Assembly (NCBI RefSeq): GCF_001005315.1
Contig: NZ_LBMG01000011.1
Coordinates: forward strand, 62,001-126,000
DNA length: 64,000 nt
Direction: 5' to 3'
DNA from: Kordia jejudonensis
GTDB lineage: Bacteria > Bacteroidota > Bacteroidia > Flavobacteriales > Flavobacteriaceae
Part shown: positions 38,239 to 47,093 of the stretch, piece by piece
Position numbering within the stretch: the stretch's first letter is position 1
Layout: the number at the start of each line of letters is the position of its first letter
The notes under the pieces: model-generated
The model's input: the letters and a program-made list of their open reading frames with translations, nothing else
What the model was told of the DNA's origin: nothing
The model's database searches: none
Made by a program: the position numbers and the translations under genes

Positions 38239-38976
38239 ATGACTATTAAAGTAGATAATTTAAATTACAGTTATACAAATAACAAACCTGTACTAACTGA
38301 TATATCGTTTGAATATAAAGATACAAAGACGATAGCAATCGTTGGAGCTTCAGGGAGTGGAAAATCCACATTGTTACGATTACTATCTGGTAATATAACT
38401 TCAATTAAAAGGAGTATTCTTATCGATACTATTACTCCCAAAGAGAATACACTTAACGGAAATATTGGTTTTATGTTTCAAGAACCAACATTAATGCCCA
38501 ACTTAACCGTAGAAGAAAATGTAATACTTCCACTTAAATTAAAGGGTATAAAAGATTTTGATTTCGCAAATGTTTTAATAAACAAAGTTGGATTAACAGC
38601 ATATAAAGCTTATTTGCCATCTGAGTTATCAGGAGGCATGAAAACTAGAGTTGCATTAGCAAGAACCTTTGTTATAAAACCAAAACTCATTTTACTGGAC
38701 GAACCTTTTGGCGCATTGGATGTGAAGTGGAAAACTACTCTTTATAGAGAATTAGAAACTTTACGAGCAGAGTTTAATGCAACACTTTTGATTGTTACAC
38801 ATGATATTCAAGAAGCACTCTTACTATCAAATGATATTTTAGTTTTAAATAGTAACGGGAAGCTTTTAGAAAAAATAAACATTAACAAAAAATTACCAAG
38901 GGTATTTAATGATAATGCTATATTTTCATTACAAGATAGTTATTCAAAAATTAAAAAATTAATAATGGAGAACTAA
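38239..38976 (+). CDS. ABC transporter ATP-binding protein (nitrate/sulfonate/thiamine-precursor type)
   Basis: The product of about 245 residues has Walker A GASGSGKST (about 35-43), a Q-loop (GFMFQEP), signature LSGGMKTRVALA (about 130) and Walker B LILLDEPFGALD (about 150), with a following TLLIVTHDIQEA switch. The LDEPFGALD form is typical of SsuB/TauB/ThiZ importer ATPases. ATG 38239 is chosen; ATG 38230 is also possible. The stop overlaps the permease start by one base. It is the first gene of a six-gene operon ending at 44082. Confidence 0.9.
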   Translation: MTIKVDNLNYSYTNNKPVLTDISFEYKDTKTIAIVGASGSGKSTLLRLLSGNITSIKRSILIDTITPKENTLNGNIGFMFQEPTLMPNLTVEENVILPLKLKGIKDFDFANVLINKVGLTAYKAYLPSELSGGMKTRVALARTFVIKPKLILLDEPFGALDVKWKTTLYRELETLRAEFNATLLIVTHDIQEALLLSNDILVLNSNGKLLEKININKKLPRVFNDNAIFSLQDSYSKIKKLIMEN

Positions 38977-39725
38977 TGAAATACTTAACTAGAAATATAG
39001 TGTATTTAATATTCATTATTGTTTTGATAGTGCTGTGGGAATATCAAGCTAACAACAGCAAGGAGTTTAGGCTCTTATTAAGCTCACCATCATTAATTTG
39101 GGAGTTTTTTCAAGATGAGACCTTTAACCTATTAATGGCTACATGGACTACATTTATAGAAGCTTTTATAGGGTTATTAATAGCAACTAGCTTTAGTTTT
39201 TTAATCATTGTCTTATGCCTGTATAATAAGCGATTAATGTCTTATATCCTACCGGTTATGATTTTTAGCCAAGTGATACCCCTAATTACACTTGCGCCTT
39301 TATTTATTATTATATTCGGAATCGGTCTAAAATCTAAAATTATGATGGCGACATTAATATGCTTTTTTCCAATTTTCGTAAATTTTAGTAATGGTATAAG
39401 GTTGATTGATAAAAATATACATGAAATGATGTTTATATATGGTGCAACCATAACGCAAAGAATAAAAAGGATGTATTTTCCTTTAGCCTTACCAAATATA
39501 ATGTCTGGTTTAAAAATAGCAACAACATTAGCAATCATAGGGGCTATTGTCGCTGAATTTAATGGTGCTGATATTGGACTAGGTAAAAATTTATTTTTAG
39601 CTGCTAAAAGACTAGAGCCTGAACTCATGATGACAAGTTTAATCTTATCCTCTCTATTGGGAGGTTTATTGTATACAAGTATAGTATTAATTGAAAAAAA
39701 AATTGGAAAATGGTATCTCAAATAA
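38976..39725 (+). CDS. ABC transporter permease, BPD-type (SsuC/ThiX-like)
   Basis: The 249-residue inner-membrane protein has about six hydrophobic spans (the first at residues 8-22, VYLIFIIVLIVLWEY) and an EAA-like cytoplasmic loop (MMFIYGATITQRIKRMYFPLALPNIMSG is present around residues 150-178). It partners with the ATPase before it and the binding protein after it. It overlaps the ATPase by one base and the binding protein by 16 bases, so all three are coupled. Substrate cannot be read from the permease. Confidence 0.9.
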   Translation: MKYLTRNIVYLIFIIVLIVLWEYQANNSKEFRLLLSSPSLIWEFFQDETFNLLMATWTTFIEAFIGLLIATSFSFLIIVLCLYNKRLMSYILPVMIFSQVIPLITLAPLFIIIFGIGLKSKIMMATLICFFPIFVNFSNGIRLIDKNIHEMMFIYGATITQRIKRMYFPLALPNIMSGLKIATTLAIIGAIVAEFNGADIGLGKNLFLAAKRLEPELMMTSLILSSLLGGLLYTSIVLIEKKIGKWYLK

Positions 39726-40717
39726 ACAAAGTAAAACTCGCAATTATTTTAGTCATAACAATTGTATTTATTGGCTGTAATAATAAAGAAAATAAAAAAA
39801 TGACGGATGATAAAGATACGCTTACATCTATTTCGTTAAGACAAGAATGGTTTCCATATGCAGGGTATGCGGGAGAACTTATGGCGATCAATGAAACAGC
39901 TAAAAAGCAAGGCCTTGATATTACTTTAGAAGCAGGAGCCGACAATATAGATCCTATTAAGCTGGTAATTAGTGGAGCGAATGACTTTGGTGTAGCAAGT
40001 GCTGATAGAATCTTAACAGCAAATCAAAAAGGGGCAGAACTAGTTGCTATTGGTGTTATAAACTATAATTCTCCAACCTGTTTTATTGCTAAAAAAGAAA
40101 AAAACATTACAACTCCGACAGACTTTAAAGGTAAGACCATCGGTATTCTCACTGGTACCAATACGGAATATGTTTACAAAGCACTTAAAAACAAGTTAGG
40201 ATTAGATGATAATTCCATTAAAGAAGTTGAAATCCCATTTGACCTTGGAACTTTTATAAGTGATGCTTATGATGTTAGACCTGCTTTTATATATGATGAA
40301 ACGATATCACTAGATATGCAAGAGGTTGCTTATACTGTTATCGAGCCAAAAAATTATGGAATTAATTTTTTAGGGACAGTTTACTTTACGACTAAAAAAA
40401 TGGTTAAAGAAAAACCTGAATTGGTTCAAGCTTTTGTAAATGCAATGGCTGAAGGATGGGAATTGGCTTTAAATAATCCATCACAAGCTATAGCGTATTT
40501 AAAACAATACGATAACGCAATCAGTGAAAAACGTGAGTTAGCGTCTTTAATCAAAGGAAAGGATTATTTCAAAGGTCAAAATGGTAAAATCTTATTTTCA
40601 GATACTCAAACATGGAATGGTATGGCAGATATATTGAAGCAATTAGAAGTAATAAAAACATTTAATGCTTCTGAGTCAATTGACATGACGTTTGTAAACA
40701 ACTATCATTCAAAATAG
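39710..40717 (+). CDS. NMT1/THI5-like ABC substrate-binding lipoprotein
   Basis: The 335-residue lipoprotein (signal KLAIILVITIVFIGC, lipobox IGC) begins its mature fold with SLRQEWFPYAGYAGELMAI, the opening of NMT1/THI5-like binding proteins that capture thiamine pyrimidine precursors or similar small molecules. It continues with FGVASADRILTANQKG and TDFKGKTIGILTGTN. In Gram-negative cells it would be tethered in the periplasm. No TPP riboswitch or thiamine gene is nearby, so the ligand may be something else. It is third in the six-gene operon. Confidence 0.88.
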   Translation: MVSQINKVKLAIILVITIVFIGCNNKENKKMTDDKDTLTSISLRQEWFPYAGYAGELMAINETAKKQGLDITLEAGADNIDPIKLVISGANDFGVASADRILTANQKGAELVAIGVINYNSPTCFIAKKEKNITTPTDFKGKTIGILTGTNTEYVYKALKNKLGLDDNSIKEVEIPFDLGTFISDAYDVRPAFIYDETISLDMQEVAYTVIEPKNYGINFLGTVYFTTKKMVKEKPELVQAFVNAMAEGWELALNNPSQAIAYLKQYDNAISEKRELASLIKGKDYFKGQNGKILFSDTQTWNGMADILKQLEVIKTFNASESIDMTFVNNYHSK

Positions 40718-40719
40718 TT

Positions 40720-41463
40720 ATGGTAAGAGTAGTAAATGACAAAAATGAATTTAAAGATTTAAATCAGCATTCATGGAAAATAAATGCTGATTTTATCATT
40801 GAAAATGGATTTCCTCATATAGATATAGAAAACCTATTATCTAAAGAAATTTATTCTCTACATAAAAAGAATAAAAATCTATCTAGAGTTTTAGATGTAG
40901 GCTGTGGTACTGGTTGGTTAAAAAAAATCATTCCAGACACATTAAGTTATATAGGGGTTGATAATTGCGTCAAGTTTATTTCAAAATTATCTGAAAAAGA
41001 AGATAGTTTCCATTTATTAGATATTGAAAAGCAGTATCCTCTTGAAAAACTCCAACAATTCCAATCAGATATATTAGTATGCAGCTTAAGTCTTATCGAA
41101 ACTCCTTTTTTAGATCAAGCATTTAAAAATATAAATCTTTTAACAAAAGAAAATGGTTTTGTTATCATCGTTGGTCTTAATCCAACAATAGAGCTTTTAA
41201 GAGTTTCAAAAACTCTAAATGATTTAGAAAACTATTTAGAACTCTATAAGTCAACTGATTCAAATCTATCCATATCAAAAACTATTAAATCAAAAGGTGC
41301 CATTTCGGATACAGATTATCATCGTATTTTGTATAGTCCTAATGATTATATAAGATTGGCTAAAGAAAATGATTTTGCGCTTATTGATTTTAAAGATGGG
41401 CTAAATAAAGGTTGTAAACTTAGCGAACCTGTATATCAATATTTTTTATTTAAAAAACAATAA
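40720..41463 (+). CDS. class I SAM-dependent methyltransferase
   Basis: The 247-residue cytoplasmic protein has the SAM-binding motif I VLDVGCGTGWL (about residues 57-67), followed by YIGVDNC (motif II region) and SDILVCSLSLIE (motif III/IV region), the Methyltransf_11/25 type. No substrate-specific motif is seen. It begins three bases after the binding-protein stop and ends three bases before the SLOG gene, so it belongs to the same operon. Methylation of the imported compound or of a signal made from it is a reasonable hypothesis. Confidence 0.88.
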   Translation: MVRVVNDKNEFKDLNQHSWKINADFIIENGFPHIDIENLLSKEIYSLHKKNKNLSRVLDVGCGTGWLKKIIPDTLSYIGVDNCVKFISKLSEKEDSFHLLDIEKQYPLEKLQQFQSDILVCSLSLIETPFLDQAFKNINLLTKENGFVIIVGLNPTIELLRVSKTLNDLENYLELYKSTDSNLSISKTIKSKGAISDTDYHRILYSPNDYIRLAKENDFALIDFKDGLNKGCKLSEPVYQYFLFKKQ

Positions 41464-41465
41464 CG

Positions 41466-43280
41466 ATGATTACTTTTGGATTTTTTGGTAGCAGTAGTGA
41501 CTCCATAGCATTAAAGCATAATGTATTGGTAGATTCTATTCTTATTCAAATATTTCAAAAACATAATAGCGTAAGAATCATAACTGGAGGCTATGATGGT
41601 TTTATGAAAACCATCTGCCAAAGAGCTAAACAACTAGTAGCTTCTAAATATAAGGATGTCTATTTGGAAACTTACGGGATCTTGTATAGCGGTTTTTCAG
41701 AAAGTCCTAACAGTTATTTAGACAAGACAATAAACACCTCCTCTATTGGCGAACGTGTTCAAACAGTAATTGAACTTAGCGATTTTTTATTTGGAATGCC
41801 TGGTTCTAACGGGACTTACCATGAAATACTACAGGCCATAGAAGTTATTAAATATCCTTCACCGAATCACAAAAGGTTATTTTTTAACAATCTTTACGTA
41901 AGTTCTTTTTGGAAAGATAAATTAGAGATGGAAGAGTTACAATTTTTTGATACGACTTCTGAACTTAACTTTAAAGAAGCAACTGCTAATATTTCCGTAA
42001 AAAAAGAACTGGATAAAAATACTGTCAAGGATAGTTTAATTGAACAAATAAAAAAAATAATCTGTCATGGTCATGAAAGTAAAGATGACATTCTTGCTTT
42101 TGATTTTGCATTTACTCTTTTTAATGAAGAGCATGGTATTAATGTAGGAAAAAATACAAGTAGAGCTATTGATACTTATCAAGATGTTATTCAAGGGTAT
42201 TTGAAAACAAAACCATCACTTTTAAATTACGATACAGGTTTTAGAGATTACGATTCACTAGATTGTAAACTTTATAAAGGTAAAAATTTAAAATTATCAC
42301 AATACGAAATTGACATTAGTAAGGAAACTAAAGATAAGAATCAGAAAAATATACAATTCGGTTTTGAGGATTGGAATCGATATTTAAAGTCAAACGGTTT
42401 TGGTAAGATTTCATTTTGGGTTAATGAAACCTTTCAGTTTGATAAAATTCGGGTAAACCTATCCTGTTTTTTAATACTAAATGTTGATTTACCAAAGCAT
42501 AAATGTGACCATATCCTGTTATTACTTGAACAATATATACTAAGCAATGGACTTCAGGAATTAGTATCACAAATAAAAAAGTTCTTAATAACCACAAAAG
42601 AACTAACATCGTTTAAGGATTATGCAACTTCTCATAAACATACTATTAAGAATTATGAGTTCAGATATAGCCTAGCTACACTTCTGAAGTATCTACCATC
42701 AGAAGATCAATATGCAATGGAGTTATTGGAGAATATTAATAACACTCTTATAATTCGCGATTTAGCTTCGCAACTTTTTTATTCTTTTGATAGGCAAAAC
42801 TCTAAAGATGTTTATGAGAAGTTTAAGATTAAAAGTTTAAGTGGCTTAATAATGGCTATTCACAAGAGTAGCTCTTTAGCCTTTAAAGATGAAGAACATT
42901 TAAAGTTAGACTTAGAATCATTTTCTAATCACATGTGTAACACTATAAGTTCTGGAGATTTTTTAGATGTATTTAACATTGTAAGTAATCTATATAGCAA
43001 CACCAGAAAACACTCTGATGACAAGGAGTTTTTTATAACTGTAGATAGTTCTGATAAGAAGAAGTTAATTATAGAATTTAGAACCTTATCAGATATGGCT
43101 AAACCATTTGTGGATTATCTTAATGGCAAAAAAGAGATTGATCTTAATTACCATAAAGGCTTTAAACAAATTAAACATTCTGAAAAAAAGTTAAATTACA
43201 TAGATATCGATGCTAAATCAAATGTAAAAGAAACAATAATTAAACTAATTGTAAATGAAAACACTAATAATAGACGATAG
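41466..43280 (+). CDS. SLOG/LOG-like domain protein with histidine-kinase-like C-terminus
   Basis: The 604-residue protein appears to be a fusion. Residues 1 to about 170 have a LOG/SLOG Rossmann pattern (FGFFGSSSD at the start, IITGGYDGFMK near 38, MPGSNGTYHEIL near 112), a fold that binds nucleotides or nucleotide-like ligands. The central region is helical. A possible phosphoacceptor stretch SHKHTIKN lies near 389, and the end has an N-box-like IVSNLYSNTRKHS near 505 followed by a HATPase-like strand (FFITVDSSDKKKLIIEF). The gene overlaps the response regulator by 26 bases, which supports a two-component pair. The kinase reading is an inference from weak motifs. Confidence 0.7.
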   Translation: MITFGFFGSSSDSIALKHNVLVDSILIQIFQKHNSVRIITGGYDGFMKTICQRAKQLVASKYKDVYLETYGILYSGFSESPNSYLDKTINTSSIGERVQTVIELSDFLFGMPGSNGTYHEILQAIEVIKYPSPNHKRLFFNNLYVSSFWKDKLEMEELQFFDTTSELNFKEATANISVKKELDKNTVKDSLIEQIKKIICHGHESKDDILAFDFAFTLFNEEHGINVGKNTSRAIDTYQDVIQGYLKTKPSLLNYDTGFRDYDSLDCKLYKGKNLKLSQYEIDISKETKDKNQKNIQFGFEDWNRYLKSNGFGKISFWVNETFQFDKIRVNLSCFLILNVDLPKHKCDHILLLLEQYILSNGLQELVSQIKKFLITTKELTSFKDYATSHKHTIKNYEFRYSLATLLKYLPSEDQYAMELLENINNTLIIRDLASQLFYSFDRQNSKDVYEKFKIKSLSGLIMAIHKSSSLAFKDEEHLKLDLESFSNHMCNTISSGDFLDVFNIVSNLYSNTRKHSDDKEFFITVDSSDKKKLIIEFRTLSDMAKPFVDYLNGKKEIDLNYHKGFKQIKHSEKKLNYIDIDAKSNVKETIIKLIVNENTNNRR

Positions 43281-44082
43281 AAAAGAATATGCTTCTGGTG
43301 TCCGATTAGCACTTCAAGAAATTTTTAATTATCGTGAAGATGATAAACCTGTCATAAAAACGAATCCTAAAAACGGTATTGCCGAAGTAGATCACACCTA
43401 TGATCTAGTGTTAATCGATTTTAAGTTTGATAATAGTACAATGACTGGTGCAGATATCGGATTAGAAATTCGAAAGGAATACCCATTAGCAACTTTAATT
43501 TTAATTACTGGCTACGGCAAAGAAAATATTCTGAAATTTATACATGTCGGTTTTGACGCCTATTTAGATAAAGACATAGAAGCGTTGCAAATGGGAATTT
43601 CAGATTTAAAAAATGTTATAAATATTGGAGTCGCTAATTCTCAAAAGCGTATCAAAAGCAAATTTACTACAGATGAATTACAAAATGTGAAAGATAAGTT
43701 CGATGCTATTGAAGCTGTCTTAGAAGCAGATACTTATAGAGTACTAGGAGATGCGGTAGTTTATGGAGATTTACATCAAAAAGGAGTTTCCATTGAAGAA
43801 CTTAAAAATAATATACTAAAAATTGATAAATGTATAAAAAATAAAAAAGTTTACATAAGTGATTCGAGAAATGAATATAAGCTTATTGGACGTACATCAC
43901 TCAACAGGTATTTAAGAGTATATCATCGAGAAAGTAAAACATTCATCATTAATGAAAATGCATTAAAAGTAAGACAAATACTTTTAGAGAAAGGAAGTAT
44001 AATTTGGCCTAGAGTTGCAAAGCACATTAATACCTTTAAAGCTTTATTGAATGATCTAGACATTCGATTAGGTAACAAGTAA
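43255..44082 (+). CDS. response regulator with an unrecognised output domain
   Basis: The 275-residue protein opens with a receiver domain: acidic pair in TLIIDDRKEY (D7, D8), phosphoacceptor Asp in LVLIDFKFDN (about 55), Thr in LILITGYGKE (about 84) and Lys in AYLDKDIE (about 105). The C-terminal 150 residues (from about residue 125) match no output domain I recognise, with basic clusters that could bind DNA or RNA. Its start lies within the end of the SLOG/kinase gene. It closes the six-gene operon, followed by a terminator. Confidence 0.85.
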   Translation: MKTLIIDDRKEYASGVRLALQEIFNYREDDKPVIKTNPKNGIAEVDHTYDLVLIDFKFDNSTMTGADIGLEIRKEYPLATLILITGYGKENILKFIHVGFDAYLDKDIEALQMGISDLKNVINIGVANSQKRIKSKFTTDELQNVKDKFDAIEAVLEADTYRVLGDAVVYGDLHQKGVSIEELKNNILKIDKCIKNKKVYISDSRNEYKLIGRTSLNRYLRVYHRESKTFIINENALKVRQILLEKGSIIWPRVAKHINTFKALLNDLDIRLGNK

Positions 44083-44129
44083 CCTTACGTTTCACAATAC
44101 ATGTAATATTACACAACTTACTAATAATC

Positions 44130-44159
44130 AGTCACTTATGCTTTTAAGTGACTTTTTTT
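44130..44159 (+). terminator. rho-independent terminator of the ABC/SLOG operon
   Basis: AGTCACTTA and TAAGTGACT form a perfect 9-bp stem followed by a T tract, 48 bases after the response regulator stop. Confidence 0.8.
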
Positions 44160-44199
44160 ATGCCTAATTTTGAAGTATTAACAATTCAAAAAAAATATT

Positions 44200-44418
44200 A
44201 TGAACCAATCGCAAGTACTTCACCTAATCAAAGTTTTAGACAACTGGAATCTGTATAAGTCAGAGGAAGGTTTATTTGTAGTCATCGAACCTAACGGATG
44301 CATTAAAACATTTACCGAAAAATCAGAAGCAAAAAAATTTATGCTACTAGAGTTCTACAAGAAGGTTGATTTTAAAAACAGTAGCAAAACGTTAACATCC
44401 TTACCTGCAAACAGGTAA
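44200..44418 (+). CDS. small hypothetical protein, 72 residues
   Basis: It starts MNQSQVLHLIKVLDNWNLYK and is soluble, with no signal or known motif. It is the first of three short genes between the ABC/SLOG operon terminator and the mobilization operon. Good codon continuity and a neat intergenic start support a real gene. Function is unknown. Confidence 0.55.
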   Translation: MNQSQVLHLIKVLDNWNLYKSEEGLFVVIEPNGCIKTFTEKSEAKKFMLLEFYKKVDFKNSSKTLTSLPANR

Positions 44419-44458
44419 GGATGCTAAATATAGCTATAACCAAACAAAAATCAGTCAT

Positions 44459-44704
44459 ATGAAATCTCTAGAAAAAATAATTAACACCTATATACTCGGA
44501 CTTCATCAATTCAATTTAGATGATGATATTGAATGCTATGGTTTGGTTAGAAACTTTAAAGCTTCTTTTCAATCATTAATTGTAAGTCAAAATTTCGATC
44601 AAAAAAACATCTTTTTCCATCAGCTCAAAAAAGCTTACTTACAACCAAACACTGAAGATGTTATTAATGGTTTATTAGAAATAAAAGAATCTAAAAAAGG
44701 TTAA
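44459..44704 (+). CDS. small hypothetical protein, 81 residues
   Basis: It starts MKSLEKIINTYILGLHQFNL and ends EIKESKKG. It is helical and soluble, with no recognised domain. It follows the previous small gene by 40 bases in the same direction and may be co-transcribed with it. Function is unknown. Confidence 0.55.
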   Translation: MKSLEKIINTYILGLHQFNLDDDIECYGLVRNFKASFQSLIVSQNFDQKNIFFHQLKKAYLQPNTEDVINGLLEIKESKKG

Positions 44705-44806
44705 CACATATCTAGTTTAATAACATATTCAGTTATACTACAATTATAAATCTTTACTAACTCAGAAATCTAAAATTAAGGTTTCTACAACGCTCAATCA
44801 CTCAAA

Positions 44807-45040
44807 ATGGGTAGAAAGAGAAAAAACAAACAAAAACTTCCAAGAAAATTGGAAGTCATGACTCCCGTATTATTAAAAAAAATGAAGGTTCTTGAATCTA
44901 AAAACAAGGTTCGTCTTCTGTTTGATTTTAATAATAGTCAAATGTTTATCGCTTTTAATGGTGCTACCAACCAAAGTTACTATTCTGCTAATCTGAATAT
45001 CGCAGAATTATTCTACAAAAAATTAGTTACAAGAAATTAA
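44807..45040 (+). CDS. small basic hypothetical protein, 77 residues
   Basis: The N-terminus is strongly basic (MGRKRKNKQKLPRKLEV), which suggests nucleic acid binding; the remainder has alternating beta-like segments (VRLLFDFNNSQMFIAFNGAT). It lies directly upstream of the mobilization operon. A short hairpin (CCAAAAT/ATTTTGG) follows its stop. Function is unknown. Confidence 0.55.
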   Translation: MGRKRKNKQKLPRKLEVMTPVLLKKMKVLESKNKVRLLFDFNNSQMFIAFNGATNQSYYSANLNIAELFYKKLVTRN

Positions 45041-45107
45041 TCTTTAATAAAGTGTCCAAAATCAATTTTGGATGCTTTTCGTTTTTAACATTCAAAAATT
45101 TATACAA

Positions 45108-46235
45108 ATGAAACTATTTAACAAAAAAGCTGATAATTCAGCTAAGATTACCACTATTGTAGATCGTGAACTTTCAGAATACATTAATACGAAAGAAATC
45201 GAATATCACAATAAGTATCAAAAACACGCACAGAAATTAAGTGTGTTGAAATTCAACGAGCTACCAAAGACGGCACGCATTACCGATTACATTACGGGAC
45301 TTGTAATGGACTTCCAGAAATTAGTTGATTACACCGATCAGCGTTTAAATGGTGTACTCCACCAAGCCAAAGGGAAGTCTGACACCGCAGACATGGAAGC
45401 AGAAGGCGAAGAACTTGATCGAAAAGTTGACGAAACACAAAACGAACTAAATATTCTTAATGCAAAGTTTGATGCAGATGCGAAGAAACATAAATCAACC
45501 ATACGACGATGGCAAAGAGTATTATGGATATTGTATTTCGTAGCAGGATTTGAACTTCTGGCGAACATGGAAATTTACAATATGCTTGGCGGCGGCATTC
45601 TAGCATCAATTTCTATCGCCATTATCAGCGGTATTGTTGTGTTCTGGTGGGCGCACCTTACAGCGAAATTGATTCATCGTTTCGGTGACTCGAATTGGAA
45701 AAAACAACTTGGTATCTTCTTACTAATGTCGATTCCAATTTTTGTGATATTCTATCTTTTCAGTTCCATGCGCGTTACATATCTACTCGCTCTATCTCCA
45801 GAAATGCAAGACGTATATAGTAGCAATCCGATTGTACCGACACTGATTAACTTCTTTGCCTACTTAATCGCTACGTATCTTGTTTTTGAATACCGCCCAA
45901 ATGTTGCTATCAAAAATGCGTACAGTAAATACTGTGATGATCTAAAAAGCATTGAAGAAGCACAACAGAAACGTGATACCTATCTCGCTGAAAAAAATAG
46001 TTTAGAACCGAAGCTACGGCAGAAGCTACTGGATTATCATAATCTACAGCTACTTGGACAGCAGATTGAACAAGATATTTCAACACGCATGCTTGCGTGC
46101 TTTCACGAATTTAAAAGTGAATTACATCTTCTCAGTAATGGGAAATGCGCTGATCTTTTTTCTACCGATGCAGAAGATGTTCCTGCACTAAAATTCAATT
46201 ACCAAAACAATAACGAAAACACAACGCAATCATGA
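45108..46235 (+). CDS. membrane protein with coiled coils, first gene of the mobilization operon
   Basis: The product of about 375 residues has a helical N-terminal half with a coiled coil (EGEELDRKVDETQNELNILN), then four or so membrane spans in the middle (about residues 135-265, for example WILYFVAGFELLANM and IFLLMSIPIFVIFYLF). A second coiled coil follows (SIEEAQQKRDTYLAEKNSLE). ATG 45108 is chosen because the upstream ATG at 45072 falls inside a hairpin. It overlaps the next gene by four bases. The family is not recognised; location suggests a role near the coupling ATPase. Confidence 0.75.
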   Translation: MKLFNKKADNSAKITTIVDRELSEYINTKEIEYHNKYQKHAQKLSVLKFNELPKTARITDYITGLVMDFQKLVDYTDQRLNGVLHQAKGKSDTADMEAEGEELDRKVDETQNELNILNAKFDADAKKHKSTIRRWQRVLWILYFVAGFELLANMEIYNMLGGGILASISIAIISGIVVFWWAHLTAKLIHRFGDSNWKKQLGIFLLMSIPIFVIFYLFSSMRVTYLLALSPEMQDVYSSNPIVPTLINFFAYLIATYLVFEYRPNVAIKNAYSKYCDDLKSIEEAQQKRDTYLAEKNSLEPKLRQKLLDYHNLQLLGQQIEQDISTRMLACFHEFKSELHLLSNGKCADLFSTDAEDVPALKFNYQNNNENTTQS

Positions 46236-46939
46236 AAAAGATTTTAATATACCTCTACATTGGATTTTCATTAGTTTCTTGCAAACAGGGAACAGAGAAA
46301 TCCACATACATTTCAGTTTTGGCTGATAAGACATCAGATAATATGTCTTCGCCAACTATACAGGACATTTACCAAGTTCTTGAAAATGGAAAAGAAGTAA
46401 CGACTGCTGTAACATTTTCATATCAAATCATAAGCAATACGGATATTAATAAGCGACATACATTGTCGCTTCCTCCTTATTCGATGTTTGAAAATACGTT
46501 GAAACGAAAATCTGAGGTAAACAGATTTTTTAATGCTATCGACACGCTCTTTCATAGACAGCAAGCGATACAATATGAATACAATCGTTCACACATTTTC
46601 GTTCCGCTTATTCAGCAACTAGAAACATTGCAACAATCTGATGCAACGGAAAAGGTTGTACTACTATATTCTGATCTTGTTGAACATTCAAGTCTTTTCA
46701 ACGGATACAAAAACTCACAAAAACAAAATGCTGATGCAATTGTTGATTTATTTCGTTCACAATTACCGTCAAATAGTTATCACGGCATTACACTCTATAT
46801 CAACTACTATCCTACTACGCCACTTGAAAATCAACGCTTTTCAGATTTCTGTAAAATCTATAAGGCAGTATTTAAGGATACTGGATTAAAGATACGTATT
46901 GGCATGGACAAACAAATATCATTGAACCATGAGAACTAA
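46232..46939 (+). CDS. lipoprotein of the mobilization operon
   Basis: The 235-residue protein has a lipoprotein signal (MKKILIYLYIGFSLVSC) and a soluble domain with VVLLYSDLVEHSSLFN near residue 145, reminiscent of a von Willebrand-type alpha/beta fold, though no complete metal-binding site is seen. It overlaps the previous gene by four bases (ATGA) and the next small gene by 11 bases. Its role in transfer is inferred from position only. Confidence 0.72.
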   Translation: MKKILIYLYIGFSLVSCKQGTEKSTYISVLADKTSDNMSSPTIQDIYQVLENGKEVTTAVTFSYQIISNTDINKRHTLSLPPYSMFENTLKRKSEVNRFFNAIDTLFHRQQAIQYEYNRSHIFVPLIQQLETLQQSDATEKVVLLYSDLVEHSSLFNGYKNSQKQNADAIVDLFRSQLPSNSYHGITLYINYYPTTPLENQRFSDFCKIYKAVFKDTGLKIRIGMDKQISLNHEN

Positions 46940-47081
46940 AGGACACATCTTTTTTAATGCGCTTGGAAGTATTGTCAAAGCGCTCTGGAAACTGTTCCTA
47001 CTTGCAGTCTTTATTATAAGTAAACTGATTGAAGCCATAAGTGGATTCTTCAGTAAGCTCACAGAAAAAATGTTGAATTAA
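46929..47081 (+). CDS. 50-residue membrane peptide in the mobilization operon
   Basis: It begins MRTKGHIFFNALGSIVKALW, contains one hydrophobic helix (KLFLLAVFIISKLIEAI) and ends KLTEKMLN. It overlaps the lipoprotein stop by 11 bases and ends 12 bases before the coupling-ATPase start, so it sits within a tightly packed operon. A single-span partner of the ATPase is possible. Confidence 0.6.
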   Translation: MRTKGHIFFNALGSIVKALWKLFLLAVFIISKLIEAISGFFSKLTEKMLN

Positions 47082-47093
47082 ACAATTACAGAA

